Positions 23,755-34,970 of a DNA stretch of 59,489 nucleotides are shown in pieces. This stretch comes from Deltaproteobacteria bacterium. Its GTDB lineage: Bacteria; Desulfobacterota; Desulfuromonadia; Desulfuromonadales; Geopsychrobacteraceae. The first letter of the stretch is position 1, and every line of letters begins with the position of its first letter. A program made the translations under genes and the position numbers. Location of the stretch: positions 1-59,489 of the forward strand of contig JAJRWH010000053.1 in assembly GCA_024276935.1 (NCBI GenBank). Direction: 5' to 3'. The notes under the pieces are model-generated. The model worked only from the letters and a program-made list of their open reading frames with translations. It made no database searches and had not been told where the DNA came from.

Positions 23755-23979
23755 GAACAACCTCCATCCCCCATCAGCGGGGCAAGTGGGCCGCTGTTGG
23801 GTCACGAACAGCCCAACAACATCCAAGCGCAGACTAGATTCTAGCCTCAGGCATGTCAAGCATCGCCCTTTTTTTGCAGACAGCGCAAAATAAGCCATGT
23901 TATCTTGTGACGTTTTTAGCGCTAATCAATTCTATTTGACACCGACAGCACAGACTTCGACGAAAGGACTGATCCTCAC

Positions 23980-24702
23980 ATGGAAAAGATCAGTTTTGTT
24001 GTTCCGATCTATAATGAAGAAGAAAACCTGCGCCCCCTCGCCGAAGAGTTGCAGGCCGTTGCCCCCGATCTGGGAGCTCCCTGCGAGTTTCTGCTGGTCG
24101 ATGATTGCAGCACAGATGCCAGCCTGGAAATAATCAAACAGCTGGCCACCGAAGATGACCGCTTCCGCTATATTTCCTTTGCCCGCAACTGCGGTCAGTC
24201 CGCGGCCATGTGGGCCGGGTTTCAGCATGCCAGCGGCGATGTCATCATCACCCTTGATGCCGATCTGCAAAACGACCCGGCAGATCTGCGTGAAATGATT
24301 ACGCACTATGGTGAAGACTATCAGATGGTGACCGGCTGGCGATTCAACCGCCAGGACAGCCTGTCAAAAAAACTGGCCAGCAAACTGGGAAACCGAATTC
24401 GTAACTGGGTTACCGCCGACAATATCCACGATACCGGCTGTTCGCTGAAAATCATGAACGCTGAAATGTTGAAAAAAGTGCGTATCTACAAAGGGCTGCA
24501 CCGCTTTTTGCCCACCCTGATGCGCCTCGAAGGGGCTCGTATCAAGGAGGTCAAGGTCAACCACCGCCCTCGCTTGCACGGCGAATCAAAATACACCAAC
24601 CTGCGCCGTGGTATCGAAGGCCTGTACGACCTGATCGCAGTGCGCTGGATGATGATGCGTAACCTGCGAATCGAAATTGGAGAGACTAATGTTCGGCGCT
24701 GA
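23980..24702 (+). CDS. GT2 glycosyltransferase (dolichol/polyprenyl-phosphate sugar synthase-like)
   Basis: 240 residues, ATG at 23980. It has SFVVPIYNEEENLRPLAEEL, FLLVDDCSTDAS, the TLDADLQNDPADL DxD region and the RNWVTADNIHDTGCSLKIM segment, all typical of GT2 enzymes that move a sugar from a nucleotide to a polyprenyl phosphate. It lacks the C-terminal membrane helices of ArnC-like enzymes, so it is probably peripheral on the cytoplasmic face. It overlaps by 14 bp the LAB_N gene and lies upstream of it. It probably feeds the ArnT-type transferases nearby. Confidence 0.85.
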   Translation: MEKISFVVPIYNEEENLRPLAEELQAVAPDLGAPCEFLLVDDCSTDASLEIIKQLATEDDRFRYISFARNCGQSAAMWAGFQHASGDVIITLDADLQNDPADLREMITHYGEDYQMVTGWRFNRQDSLSKKLASKLGNRIRNWVTADNIHDTGCSLKIMNAEMLKKVRIYKGLHRFLPTLMRLEGARIKEVKVNHRPRLHGESKYTNLRRGIEGLYDLIAVRWMMMRNLRIEIGETNVRR

Positions 24703-25021
24703 ACTGACCACAAGTGAAATCCTGATTCTGATCCTCGGTTTTGTCGGACAATCGCTTTTTTTCATGCGTTTCTTCGTCCAGTGGCTCTACTCGGAAAAAC
24801 ATAAACGGAGCCTGATTCCAACGGCATTCTGGTACTTCAGCCTTGGTGGCAGCTCACTCCTGCTGATCTATGCCATCATTCGCCGTGATCCGGTTTTCAT
24901 GGTGGGTCAATCGACCGGCTTTATCATCTACACGCGCAACCTTTTTCTGATTGCACGCGAACGTCGTGAAAAGGAAGCTGCCGCCCAGGCCGCCGCAACC
25001 TCAACCGAAGACAAAATGTAA
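24689..25021 (+). CDS. lipid-A-disaccharide synthase N-terminal-domain (LAB_N) membrane protein
   Basis: 110 residues from the ATG at 24689 with GGAG upstream, overlapping the end of the GT2 gene. It has three predicted membrane segments and the LAB_N pattern (FVGQSLFFMRFFVQWLYSEK, then FWYFSLGGSSLLLIYAI and GQSTGFIIYTRNLFLI). The domain is named from its fusion to LpxB in some proteins, but alone it is a small integral membrane protein that usually accompanies polyprenyl-phosphate sugar synthases. A role as a partner in lipid-linked sugar transfer is inferred from this linkage. The C terminus is charged and Ala-rich. Confidence 0.8.
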   Translation: MFGAELTTSEILILILGFVGQSLFFMRFFVQWLYSEKHKRSLIPTAFWYFSLGGSSLLLIYAIIRRDPVFMVGQSTGFIIYTRNLFLIARERREKEAAAQAAATSTEDKM

Positions 25022-25135
25022 CTTTTTGACCACGTATACGGAATAATGTGTATTTCTGTCCATTCGCCCCGCCCAGACGAAAGTCCAGACATCACCCAAT
25101 AACTCCCTAACAGGCTGATATTACTTGGTCTTATC

Positions 25136-25223
25136 AAGAGTGCACCTTTCCGTGCACCTCTGGCAACTCCCTTGCAGCACCCATGAAGCCTGGACGGACT
25201 CAACCCTTTCCGGTCCGCCCGGC
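25136..25223 (+). ncRNA. structured leader of the RHH gene, two hairpins with CUUUCC loops
   Basis: Hairpin 1 is an AGAG(G)TGCAC-type stem (arms about 25137-25145 and 25152-25161) with loop CTTTCC. Hairpin 2 pairs GCCTGGACGGAC (25188-25199) with GTCCGCCCGGC (25213-25223) and has CCTTTCC in its loop. Both loop sequences are complementary to the AAAGG of the RHH gene's Shine-Dalgarno. A possible promoter, TTGACC-N17-TGTATT, lies at 25026-25054. It may be an autoregulatory leader or a small RNA. The 237 bp between 25022 and 25258 holds nothing else recognised. Confidence 0.4.
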
Positions 25224-25258
25224 AATGTTCTCTCGCTTGCAATAAAAAGGAGTTCACC

Positions 25259-25426
25259 ATGGGACGCAAAGCCGAAAGTGCCAAAAAATTTATTGTTTCC
25301 TGCCGGGTCAGCACCGACGAAATGACTCAACTGCAGAATCTGGCGCGGGAGCAAGGGGCCAGCATCTCTGATCTGCTGCGTAAAAGCCTGGTTCTGCTGC
25401 AAGGTGACCCACGCCTGAATGCCTGA
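25259..25426 (+). CDS. small ribbon-helix-helix (RHH) protein
   Basis: 55 residues, too short for many gene finders. The ATG follows AAAAAGGAGTTCACC, an excellent ribosome site. Residues 11-18 (FIVSCRVS) form the beta-strand that inserts in DNA in CopG/MetJ-fold proteins, followed by two helices (DEMTQLQNLAREQ and SISDLLRKSLVLLQ). The N terminus is basic (MGRKAESAKK). It probably binds DNA as a dimer or higher oligomer; no partner toxin gene is next to it, which argues against a toxin-antitoxin pair. It has its own leader with two hairpins. Confidence 0.7.
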   Translation: MGRKAESAKKFIVSCRVSTDEMTQLQNLAREQGASISDLLRKSLVLLQGDPRLNA

Positions 25427-25605
25427 TTTTCAGCCTCCCGAACAGACAATGGCTGCAAAATCGACCTGTAATGATCTGAAGAATCAGGCTCATCACTCCT
25501 GACCTGTCCTTCAGACCGGTTTTCCCTTGCCCCTCGCCGTCCAGTTTTGTTAGTCTGCCCGGATATTCTGTGGCAGTTTCAACCCCCTTCGCAAAGCTGG
25601 CGACA

Positions 25606-28388
<2,783 letters not shown>

Positions 28389-28389
<1 letters not shown>

Positions 28390-28892
28390 TGAGGCAATAC
28401 CGCTGGTTTCTCGGGGCCGCACTGGCGGGGGTTCTGCTTGACCAACTGAGCAAATGGCTGATCCTCAGCACCATGTCGCTCTACCAGTCCATTGAGCTGC
28501 TGGCCAACTTTGCCCACATCACCTATGTCCGCAATCCAGGAGCAGCCTTCGGCATTCTTGCCGACAACAGCCTGCGGCTGCCTTTTTTTATTCTGGTTTC
28601 GGTCGTTGCCCTGTTCGGAATCCTCTGGTATTTAAAACGGGAAAAGGGTGGGCACCCACGGTTGCAGCTGGCCCTGGGGCTGGTCTTCGCCGGAGCAGCA
28701 GGCAACCTGATTGATCGAATTCGCTTTGGTGAAGTCATTGATTTTATCGACGTTCACTGGTACCAGTACCACTGGCCAGCCTTCAATATTGCCGATTCTG
28801 TCATCTGCCTTGGGGTTGGTCTGCTCCTGATCGATTCCTGGCTGGAAGAAAAACGTAAATCTGTTGCTGCCAAAACGGAGGATGAATCATGA
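28389..28892 (+). CDS. lspA: lipoprotein signal peptidase (signal peptidase II)
   Basis: 167 residues with four membrane helices. The family motifs are LDQLSKWLI, NPGAAFGIL, GNLIDRIRFGEVIDFIDVHW and FNIADSVICLGV; the two catalytic Asp lie in GNLIDRI and FNIADS. It cleaves the signal peptides of diacylglyceryl prolipoproteins in the inner membrane. It is translationally coupled to ileS (1-bp overlap) and to the entericidin-like lipoprotein gene downstream (ATGA overlap), whose product is one of its predicted substrates. Confidence 0.97.
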
Positions 28893-29014
28893 AAAAACTT
28901 CTGGTTCTGCTACTTATCTCCCTGCTGTTTCTCGCGGGCTGCGAATGTATCAGCGGCCTGGGTCGTGATATTCAAAAAGCGGGAAAATGGATGGAAAAAC
29001 AATCCCAGCGATAA
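28889..29014 (+). CDS. entericidin-like small lipoprotein
   Basis: 41 residues, start overlapping the lspA stop (ATGA) with CGGAGG 6-8 nt upstream. A lipoprotein signal (MKKLLVLLLISLLFLAG) ends at the lipobox LAGC with Cys18, giving a mature peptide of about 24 residues, CECISGLGRDIQKAGKWME, the pattern of the entericidin EcnA/EcnB family (CNTxxGxGkDiqkaG). These are small membrane lipoproteins whose E. coli homologues act in stationary phase. Fused transcription with lspA is notable, since LspA must process this product. Confidence 0.8.
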   Translation: MKKLLVLLLISLLFLAGCECISGLGRDIQKAGKWMEKQSQR

Positions 29015-29079
29015 GGTTTAAAGCAAGGGCCTTGCGCATCGGCAACGGCTGAACCTTGCCCTTTCTCTCTAAATTTAAA

Positions 29080-29119
29080 AACCCGAAGAGGGGCCAGACT
29101 GCTGACACATCTTCGGGTT
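29080..29119 (-). terminator. terminator downstream of the catalase gene
   Basis: Arms 29080-29089 and 29110-29119 (AACCCGAAGA / TCTTCGGGTT) pair perfectly over 10 bp with a 20-nt loop. On the minus strand the stem is followed by TTTAAATTT, suiting termination of the catalase gene. It lies between convergent genes and may serve the entericidin transcript less efficiently. Confidence 0.65.
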
Positions 29120-29184
29120 CTGATAAAACATCCCGCAGGTTCCCTGCCCCTATCAGAGCCAGACCCTCACAGGTTTTTCTGTGA

Positions 29185-30660
29185 CTACCCCGTAATTTCA
29201 CTCAGCGAAATATCCATGGCCTCAGCCACTCCTGCACCATAAGCCGGGTCAGCCTTCATACAGTTTGCGGCATGGCGGATTTTGATCTCGCGCGGGGCAT
29301 CCCCCATCGCGCGAGCCGTGTTGCCAAACAATGTCTCCTGCTGTGCAGCAGTCATCAGACGAAACAGGTCACCCGCCTGGCTGTAGTCATCAGCAGTATC
29401 TTCACGGTGGCTCCAGTGTGCCGCAGCTCCTGAAAGTTCAAGCGGCGGCTCTGCAAAATCCGGCTGTTCCTGCCACTCACCATGGCTGTTAGGCTCATAG
29501 CCCGGGGTACTGCCATGATTGCCATCAACACGCATCGCCCCGTCGCGATGAAAACTGTGAAACGGGCAACGCGACGCATTGACCGGAATCTGCTGATGAT
29601 TGACCCCAAGCCGGTAACGCTGGGCATCACCGTATGAAAACAGCCGTCCCTGCAGCATCTTGTCCGGGGAAAAACTGATTCCGGGAACAACATTGGCCGG
29701 ATTAAACGCGGCCTGTTCAACTTCTGCAAAATAATTGTCCGGATTCCGGTTCAGTTCAAGCACCCCGACGTCGATCATCGGGTAATCCCCATGCGACCAG
29801 ACCTTGGTCAAATCAAACGGATTAAAGGGACAGGCTGCTGCCTGCTCATCTGTCATGATCTGGATCTGCATTTTCCAGCGCGGAAACTCACCATTTTCGA
29901 TGCTTTCATAGAGATCACGTTGATGACTTTCCCGGTCACTGGCGATAAGCGCCTCGGCCTCAGCATCCGTCAGACATTTGATGCCCTGTTCGGTCTTGAA
30001 ATGAAACTTGACCCAATGGCGTTTGTTCTGCTCATTGATCAGGCTGAAGGTGTGACTGCCGTAACCATTCATGTGCCGGTAAGACAGGGGAATACCGCGC
30101 TCACTCATGGTGATTGTCACCTGATGCAGAGCCTCGGGCAACAGGGTCCAGAAATCCCAGTTGTTCTGCGCACTGCGCATGTTGGTGCGGGGATCACGCT
30201 TGACCGCATGATTGAGATCGGGAAATTTGAGCGGATCCTTGAGAAAGAACACCGGCGTATTATTGCCAACCAGATCCCAGTTCCCCTCTTCGGTATAGAA
30301 CTTCATGGCAAACCCGCGAATATCACGTTCTGCATCAGCGGCACCACGTTCTCCGGCCACGGTGGAAAAGCGCACAAAAAGATCAGTCTCTTTACCAATT
30401 TCTGAAAAAATACGTGCCTTGGTGTAACGGCTGATGTCATGCGTCACCCTGAATGTGCCATAGGCCCCGGAACCCTTTGCATGCATGCGACGTTCAGGAA
30501 TAACTTCACGGCCAAAATTGGCGAGCTTTTCCAGAAACCACACATCCTGAAGAAGTGCCGGTCCCCGTGGCCCGGCAGTCATTATATTCTGATTGTCAAC
30601 AACCGGAGCCCCGGCATTTGTCGTCAACCTGCTCTTTTTATCTGATTTTTTTATCGCCAT
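29185..30660 (-). CDS. monofunctional heme catalase
   Basis: 491 residues. The ATG at 30660 has GGAGG 8 nt upstream; an upstream in-frame ATG at 30675 has none. It has the catalase catalytic region [20 protein letters not shown] with its active-site His, the [13 protein letters not shown] segment and the heme-binding [12 protein letters not shown] with the proximal Tyr. The length fits small-subunit (clade 3-like) catalases. It converts hydrogen peroxide to water and oxygen in the cytoplasm. A PerR-like gene lies upstream on the same strand, which would suit peroxide control, and a MITE-like element sits in the 309-bp gap between them. Confidence 0.95.
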   Translation of the reverse strand: MAIKKSDKKSRLTTNAGAPVVDNQNIMTAGPRGPALLQDVWFLEKLANFGREVIPERRMHAKGSGAYGTFRVTHDISRYTKARIFSEIGKETDLFVRFSTVAGERGAADAERDIRGFAMKFYTEEGNWDLVGNNTPVFFLKDPLKFPDLNHAVKRDPRTNMRSAQNNWDFWTLLPEALHQVTITMSERGIPLSYRHMNGYGSHTFSLINEQNKRHWVKFHFKTEQGIKCLTDAEAEALIASDRESHQRDLYESIENGEFPRWKMQIQIMTDEQAAACPFNPFDLTKVWSHGDYPMIDVGVLELNRNPDNYFAEVEQAAFNPANVVPGISFSPDKMLQGRLFSYGDAQRYRLGVNHQQIPVNASRCPFHSFHRDGAMRVDGNHGSTPGYEPNSHGEWQEQPDFAEPPLELSGAAAHWSHREDTADDYSQAGDLFRLMTAAQQETLFGNTARAMGDAPREIKIRHAANCMKADPAYGAGVAEAMDISLSEITG

Positions 30661-30706
30661 GATCTTTTCCTCCATCGGTTAACTTTCATGTCTGAAACAG
30701 GGGACA

Positions 30707-30873
30707 GCTAGTGTCCCGTGCGGTTAGTTCTGCCTTCTAATTCAGGCCCTTTTAACTGCGGTCTGCGTTTCTTCTCCTCGGCTTAACTCAGGCTAGGCCT
30801 GCGTCGAAGTGCCTTGTCCGCAGCTAAAATGTCTCAGAATTAATTGACATGACTAACCAAACGGGACACTAGC
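30707..30873. mobile_element. MITE-like palindromic element of about 167 bp
   Basis: The ends 30707-30728 and 30852-30873 are near-perfect inverted repeats (GCTAGTGTCCCGT..GGTTAGT, about 20 of 22). The interior continues as an imperfect palindrome (for example TTTTAACTGCGG at 30749-30760 and CCGCAGCTAAAA), so the unit can fold into a long hairpin. It has no coding capacity. CTAG at both ends may be a 4-bp target duplication. It lies between the catalase gene and perR and could affect expression of either. Parent transposon unknown. Confidence 0.6.
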
Positions 30874-30969
30874 GAAATTGTTTTTAAATGATATCTCTTT
30901 CTACCTCACCGCTTATTGCCATGTCAATACCTATAGAGAATCATTATCCATTAAAGGCCAAAAAAAGAG

Positions 30970-31419
30970 CTACTCCTTCTGGCAGGCCGGGCAAATCCCG
31001 AAAAATTCAACCTGATGCGCCAGAACCCGGTAACCGGATTTCTCTTCAACTTCGGCAGTTATTTTGTCCAACAGGCTGACATCCGGGTCTCTGATGGTTT
31101 TACAGCGTGTGCAGATCAGATGCGGATGCGGATAGGGTTTGTTGCCATCATAGCGCTTGCGCCCATCGGCAGAACCGATCTCCAGAATCTCGCCAATCTC
31201 TTTGAGAAGATTCACCGTTTTATAGACCGTCGCAAGGCTTGTGGTGGGGAAATTAACCCGAACCTGCTCATGAACCTGCTCGACACTTGGGTGCTCGTTA
31301 CTGTTCAGAAACACCTTGAGAATCGCAATCCGCTGCGGAGTAATCCGGCACCCTCGCTGGCGAAGGGTTTCAATAATCTTGTCAAGACGTTGTGGCGAAT
31401 CTGTCACGACCCTATCCAT
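30970..31419 (-). CDS. Fur-family transcriptional regulator, PerR-like
   Basis: 149 residues from the ATG at 31419; a GTG at 31434 is also possible, and neither has a strong ribosome site. A winged-helix domain (LRQRGCRITPQRIAILKVFLN, then SLATVYKTVNLLKEIGEI) is followed by the dimer domain with HPHLICTRCKTIRDPD and GICPACQKE, whose CxxC pairs form a structural zinc site. It is placed upstream of a catalase gene on the same strand, the usual arrangement for PerR, which senses peroxide through a His-oxidising metal site. PerR versus Fur cannot be settled by sequence inspection alone. Confidence 0.85.
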   Translation of the reverse strand: MDRVVTDSPQRLDKIIETLRQRGCRITPQRIAILKVFLNSNEHPSVEQVHEQVRVNFPTTSLATVYKTVNLLKEIGEILEIGSADGRKRYDGNKPYPHPHLICTRCKTIRDPDVSLLDKITAEVEEKSGYRVLAHQVEFFGICPACQKE

Positions 31420-31581
31420 TTTCAGGCAAGTCACTATGAAGAACTGCTCTCTGTAGATAATCGCAAAATCTCTAACATCCTGTCAAGGCCATGAACCTGC
31501 AGACCCGAGCCAACTTGCGCCGTGCAAAAAGAGCCCGACAATCCCCAAATACCATCCCTCTCCAACAGGTAAATTCTCGGA

Positions 31582-31610
31582 TTGACAAAAAGCGTCGTGC
31601 GGAGTATAAA
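31582..31610 (+). promoter_or_regulatory. sigma-70 promoter of tRNA-Pro
   Basis: TTGACA (31582-31587) and TATAAA (31605-31610) are separated by exactly 17 bp, a near-consensus promoter. The tRNA starts 49 bp after the -10 box. The spacing leaves a short 5' leader to be removed by RNase P. Confidence 0.8.
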
Positions 31611-31659
31611 TTCTTGGCTTGTCGCTTGAGACGAGCAAAATTCACTGCAAGAATGATGT

Positions 31660-31738
<79 letters not shown>

Positions 31739-31796
31739 TTCTTGCAAAAGGTTCAACGGCTTCTCGTCCCGAATCCGAGGGCCGAAAATGACAACC

Positions 31797-31838
31797 AAGA
31801 AGCCTCCGGTGCCGATCAGGTCCGGGGGCTTCTTTTCG
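31797..31838 (+). terminator. rho-independent terminator after tRNA-Pro
   Basis: AAGAAGCCTCCGG (31797-31809) pairs with CCGGGGGCTTCTT (31822-31834) over 13 bp with one G-U pair, followed by TTTTCGTTT. It ends the tRNA-Pro transcript, 61 nt after its 3' end. Confidence 0.8.
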
Positions 31839-31995
31839 TTTACGGGATGCCAAAGACACCCAGCGATAAAAAAGATGGCAATTCTCTGGATGGTATATGA
31901 TGAACCTTGACGGCTCTTGCTGAGTGGCTAACGCTTTTCAGATTCCATCTCTCATTTTTGTCACTTTCTCTTCTCTTATCGGCCAGGATTTCATC

Positions 31996-33474
31996 ATGAG
32001 CTTCAATGTACTGACTGCTGAAATATCCCATGAAACCAACTATTTCAGCCTGCACAAAACCGGCAAACAAGCATTCATGGCCCGTTATGCCCTGTTGGGC
32101 GCTGCAGCCATTAAAGAACGCGGTGATGAGAATACGGAACTCGCCGGGTTTCTTGATGCAGGTCGTGCGCATGACTGGCAAATCACCCATGCTCTGAGTG
32201 CCGCTGCCGGGCCGAGCGGTAAAGTCCGGCGCAAGGCGTTTGACTGGCTTTGTGGGCCGATTCTCGCCGAGTTGAAAAAGCATCCCTTCGACGGGCTGCT
32301 GCTCGGCCTGCATGGTGCGATGGGGCTCGATTTTCGTGAAGATGGTGAAGGCGAATTGCTGCGGCGCATCCGCAGCCTGGTCGGTGACGAAATGCCGATA
32401 GCCATCACCCTTGATCCCCATGCAAATGTCAGCAGCCGAATGTGTGAATTGGCAGACATTATTGTTTCGTTCAAAACCTACCCGCACATTGATATGCGTG
32501 ACATCGGCCGCCAGGCCGGAGACATTCTCCACCGAACCATGGCCGGTGAAATCACACCACACACCATCCGCGTCAGCCGCCCCATGCTTGAAGAAGTCAA
32601 CGGTGGCCGCACCGATATCGGCCCCATGATCGAGCGGATTGCCACAGCGCGAACTTATGAGAAACAGGCTGATGTTTTCGCGGTGAGTATCAATGCCGGG
32701 TTTGCCAGTGCCGATGTCAGAGAGGTTGGCCCAACCGTATTGGTAACCGGACAGGGGGATTTTACAGCACACACAGCTTTCGCCGAAACAATCGCTGATG
32801 ATATTTGGGAGCACCGTTTCGATGTGCTCAACGATTATCTCGACGTTGATGAAACCGCTGCGATTGCTGCAACCTACAAGCCCGACAAAGGCCCACTGGT
32901 GATTGCCGATTATGCCGATAATCCGGGTGCCGGTGGTTATGGTGATTCAACCGCACTGCTGCACGCATTACTCGATGCAGGCGTGAGCAATACCTGTTTT
33001 GCCCCCATGGTGGATGGCGCAGCCGTACAGGCACTGCAAACTGCGGTTGTTGGTCAGCAGGTCAAAATCACCCTCGGTGGCCGAACCGATCCAGACTTTG
33101 GAGGTGGCCCGCTTGCACTGGAGGCCGAGCTTGTTTCTCTCAGTGACGGTCATTTCATTGGTGATGGTCCGATGATCCACGGGCTTCCCGGCAGCTTCGG
33201 TCCCAGTGCCGTCATCCGTGTCGACAACATTGAGATACTGGTCGTCACTATCCCCCGACAAATCCTCGATTTACAGCAATTCAAAGCCTTTGGCATTGAT
33301 CCGCAAAGCAAAGATGTTGTGGCACTCAAGTCGATGCAACACTTTAGAGCTGCCTTCGAACCGATTGCGGGGGAAATAATCGTCTGTGACAGCGGCGCAC
33401 TCTGCACCATCCGTTACGAGCGACTACCCTATCGCAACGTGCCAAGGCCAATCTTTCCTCTAGACCCATTGTAA
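31996..33474 (+). CDS. M81/MlrC-family metallopeptidase-like protein (DUF1485)
   Basis: 492 residues from the ATG at 31996, with an AGGA-like site 9 nt upstream. It starts MSFNVLTAEISHETNYFS and continues with DGLLLGLHGAMGL, PIAITLDPHANVSSRM, VSFKTYPHIDMRDIGRQAG and a second domain with VIADYADNPGAGGYGDST, all MlrC-type motifs. The His and Asp in AEISHETN, LDPHAN and the TYPHID region are plausible zinc ligands. The founding member takes part in microcystin breakdown, but many bacteria without that pathway carry paralogues of unknown substrate. Its BMP-family neighbour is convergent, so no operon is implied. Confidence 0.85.
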   Translation: MSFNVLTAEISHETNYFSLHKTGKQAFMARYALLGAAAIKERGDENTELAGFLDAGRAHDWQITHALSAAAGPSGKVRRKAFDWLCGPILAELKKHPFDGLLLGLHGAMGLDFREDGEGELLRRIRSLVGDEMPIAITLDPHANVSSRMCELADIIVSFKTYPHIDMRDIGRQAGDILHRTMAGEITPHTIRVSRPMLEEVNGGRTDIGPMIERIATARTYEKQADVFAVSINAGFASADVREVGPTVLVTGQGDFTAHTAFAETIADDIWEHRFDVLNDYLDVDETAAIAATYKPDKGPLVIADYADNPGAGGYGDSTALLHALLDAGVSNTCFAPMVDGAAVQALQTAVVGQQVKITLGGRTDPDFGGGPLALEAELVSLSDGHFIGDGPMIHGLPGSFGPSAVIRVDNIEILVVTIPRQILDLQQFKAFGIDPQSKDVVALKSMQHFRAAFEPIAGEIIVCDSGALCTIRYERLPYRNVPRPIFPLDPL

Positions 33475-33501
33475 TAGCCAGAATCTGCAAAGAAAGCAGA
33501 C

Positions 33502-33542
33502 AAGCCGGAACACACCAAGGTATGATTGGCGGGTTCCGGCTT
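33502..33542. terminator. bidirectional terminator-like hairpin between convergent genes
   Basis: Arms AAGCCGGAAC (33502-33511) and GTTCCGGCTT (33533-33542) pair over 10 bp. It lies between the MlrC-like gene (plus) and the BMP gene (minus). T-runs are weak on both strands. Confidence 0.55.
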
Positions 33543-33568
33543 GCAATGATCAACCAACGCAACGAGCT

Positions 33569-34633
33569 TTATTTCGGGATCGTTCCCTGCACGCCCTCAA
33601 CGAAGAAATTCATACTCAACAATTCTTTGTCACTGAAGGTCTTCCCTGCGGCCAGCACAGACTGACCATTCTGACCATTGATCGGGCCAGTAAATACCCG
33701 AACTTTGTGATCCATAATCGCCTGTCTTTTCTCTGCAACCAGTTTTTTTATCGTAACTGGAACCTTGTCGCTCAGGGGGGCCAGCTTGACGATTCCGGTT
33801 TCCATTCCCCACCAGATCGATTCCGCTTTCCAGTTTCCGTCGTGAACCCTGGTCGCCAAATCCTTGTATAGAACACTCCAGTTCCAAACCGGAGCAGTCA
33901 AAAAAGCATTAGGGGCATATTGGCGCATATCAGAATCATTACCGATGGCATAAGCCCCTCTGGCTTCTGCCGCCTGCAGGGTGGCCGGTGTATCCTGATG
34001 CATGGAGAGTACATCTGCACCAACATCCAACAACGAATCAGCAGCCTCCCGTTCCAGTCCGGGATTAAACCAGGTCTGAGTCCAGACTACCTTGACAGTC
34101 GCCTTTGGGTTGACTTCACGAACCCCTAAGGTGAAAGCGTTGATCCCCCGAATCACTTCCGGAATCGGATAGGCACCGACATAACCGATCGTGTTGGATC
34201 TGGTCATCGAACCAGCGATCAGACCGGCAAGATATTTCCCCTGATAAAAACGACCAAAATAGTTCCCCATATTTCTGGATGTCTTATACCCGGAGCAATG
34301 CTCGAAAGCGACATCTTTGAACCGCTTGGAAACTTCCAGAGTCGGATCCATAAATCCGAAACTGGTGGTAAAAATGAGATTGTAGCCCTTGCTGGCGAGT
34401 CCCATAATTATTCGTGTGGCTTCGGCACCTTCAGGAACAGATTCAACGTAGATTGTCTTTTTCACAAAGGGCAGCTTCTCCATCTCAATTCGCCCCTGGT
34501 CGTGGGCATAGGTCCAACCCCCGTCACCGACCGGGCCGACATAAACAAATGCTGCCTTAACATCTTTGGCCACGGCCGTTGATGCAAAACAGAGAGCAAA
34601 GACACTGAGACACCAAAGAGTAAACCACTTCAT
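33569..34633 (-). CDS. BMP-family ABC transporter substrate-binding protein
   Basis: 354 residues from the ATG at 34633, which has AGGAGG 10 nt upstream; the much longer open frame upstream is leader. A signal peptide (MKWFTLWCLSVFALCFASTAVA) precedes a BMP/PnrA-like fold: KAAFVYVGPVGDGGWTYAHDQGR, LIFTTSFGFMDPTLEV, ADVLSMHQDTPATLQAAEARG. BMP proteins bind nucleosides or related ligands in the periplasm and feed an ABC importer, but no ATPase or permease gene is nearby, so it may act alone or with distant partners. A 330-bp leader with a hairpin followed by a T-rich run lies upstream. Confidence 0.85.
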   Translation of the reverse strand: MKWFTLWCLSVFALCFASTAVAKDVKAAFVYVGPVGDGGWTYAHDQGRIEMEKLPFVKKTIYVESVPEGAEATRIIMGLASKGYNLIFTTSFGFMDPTLEVSKRFKDVAFEHCSGYKTSRNMGNYFGRFYQGKYLAGLIAGSMTRSNTIGYVGAYPIPEVIRGINAFTLGVREVNPKATVKVVWTQTWFNPGLEREAADSLLDVGADVLSMHQDTPATLQAAEARGAYAIGNDSDMRQYAPNAFLTAPVWNWSVLYKDLATRVHDGNWKAESIWWGMETGIVKLAPLSDKVPVTIKKLVAEKRQAIMDHKVRVFTGPINGQNGQSVLAAGKTFSDKELLSMNFFVEGVQGTIPK

Positions 34634-34775
34634 AATCGTTTTTCCTCCTGATTCAAATTGAGTTAACGACACAGGAGTCCCAAAAAAGACAGCCGATATG
34701 TCCTGATGGTATTCAAAATTCTGTGTCAGCGTCATAGGCTGAGGTGCTTTTCGTACCGATCGTAAAAATAGATAG

Positions 34776-34799
34776 TCATCTGAGCCAGGGCCAGATGAC
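34776..34799 (-). promoter_or_regulatory. hairpin with T-rich tail in the long leader of the BMP gene
   Basis: On the minus strand GTCATCTG pairs perfectly with CAGATGAC around a 9-nt loop, followed by TATCTATTTTTACG. It lies about 140 nt before the BMP start codon. This could be an intrinsic attenuator or the end of a riboswitch, or merely a hairpin. The 337-bp interval 34634-34970 between the divergent BMP and MFS genes holds no gene that I can support. Confidence 0.35.
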
Positions 34800-34970
34800 C
34801 GTTTTGCATTGGATTCTCCCCCAGCTATCAGGCCCTTGATTATGCCAGCATGGAGTGGTTTCAGCAAACTGTTTTCATTGACAAATCCCCCCGGATCAAA
34901 ACCACGTCAATAAAAGACTTTATCTCGAAGCGGGTCTGATACAGACTGAGGGCACGAAAGGATCCTGCCT

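Noticed and set aside
25259-25285. GGGACGCAAAGCC, which matches part of the c-di-GMP (GEMM) riboswitch consensus
   Set aside because: It codes for MGRKA at the start of the RHH gene, has a good ribosome site in front, and the rest of the GEMM structure (the second hairpin and GGTAGGTAGCGGGG part) is absent.
31840-32814. 324-codon minus-strand open frame over the MlrC-like gene
   Set aside because: It is antisense to a gene with clear family motifs and has no start signal or domain.
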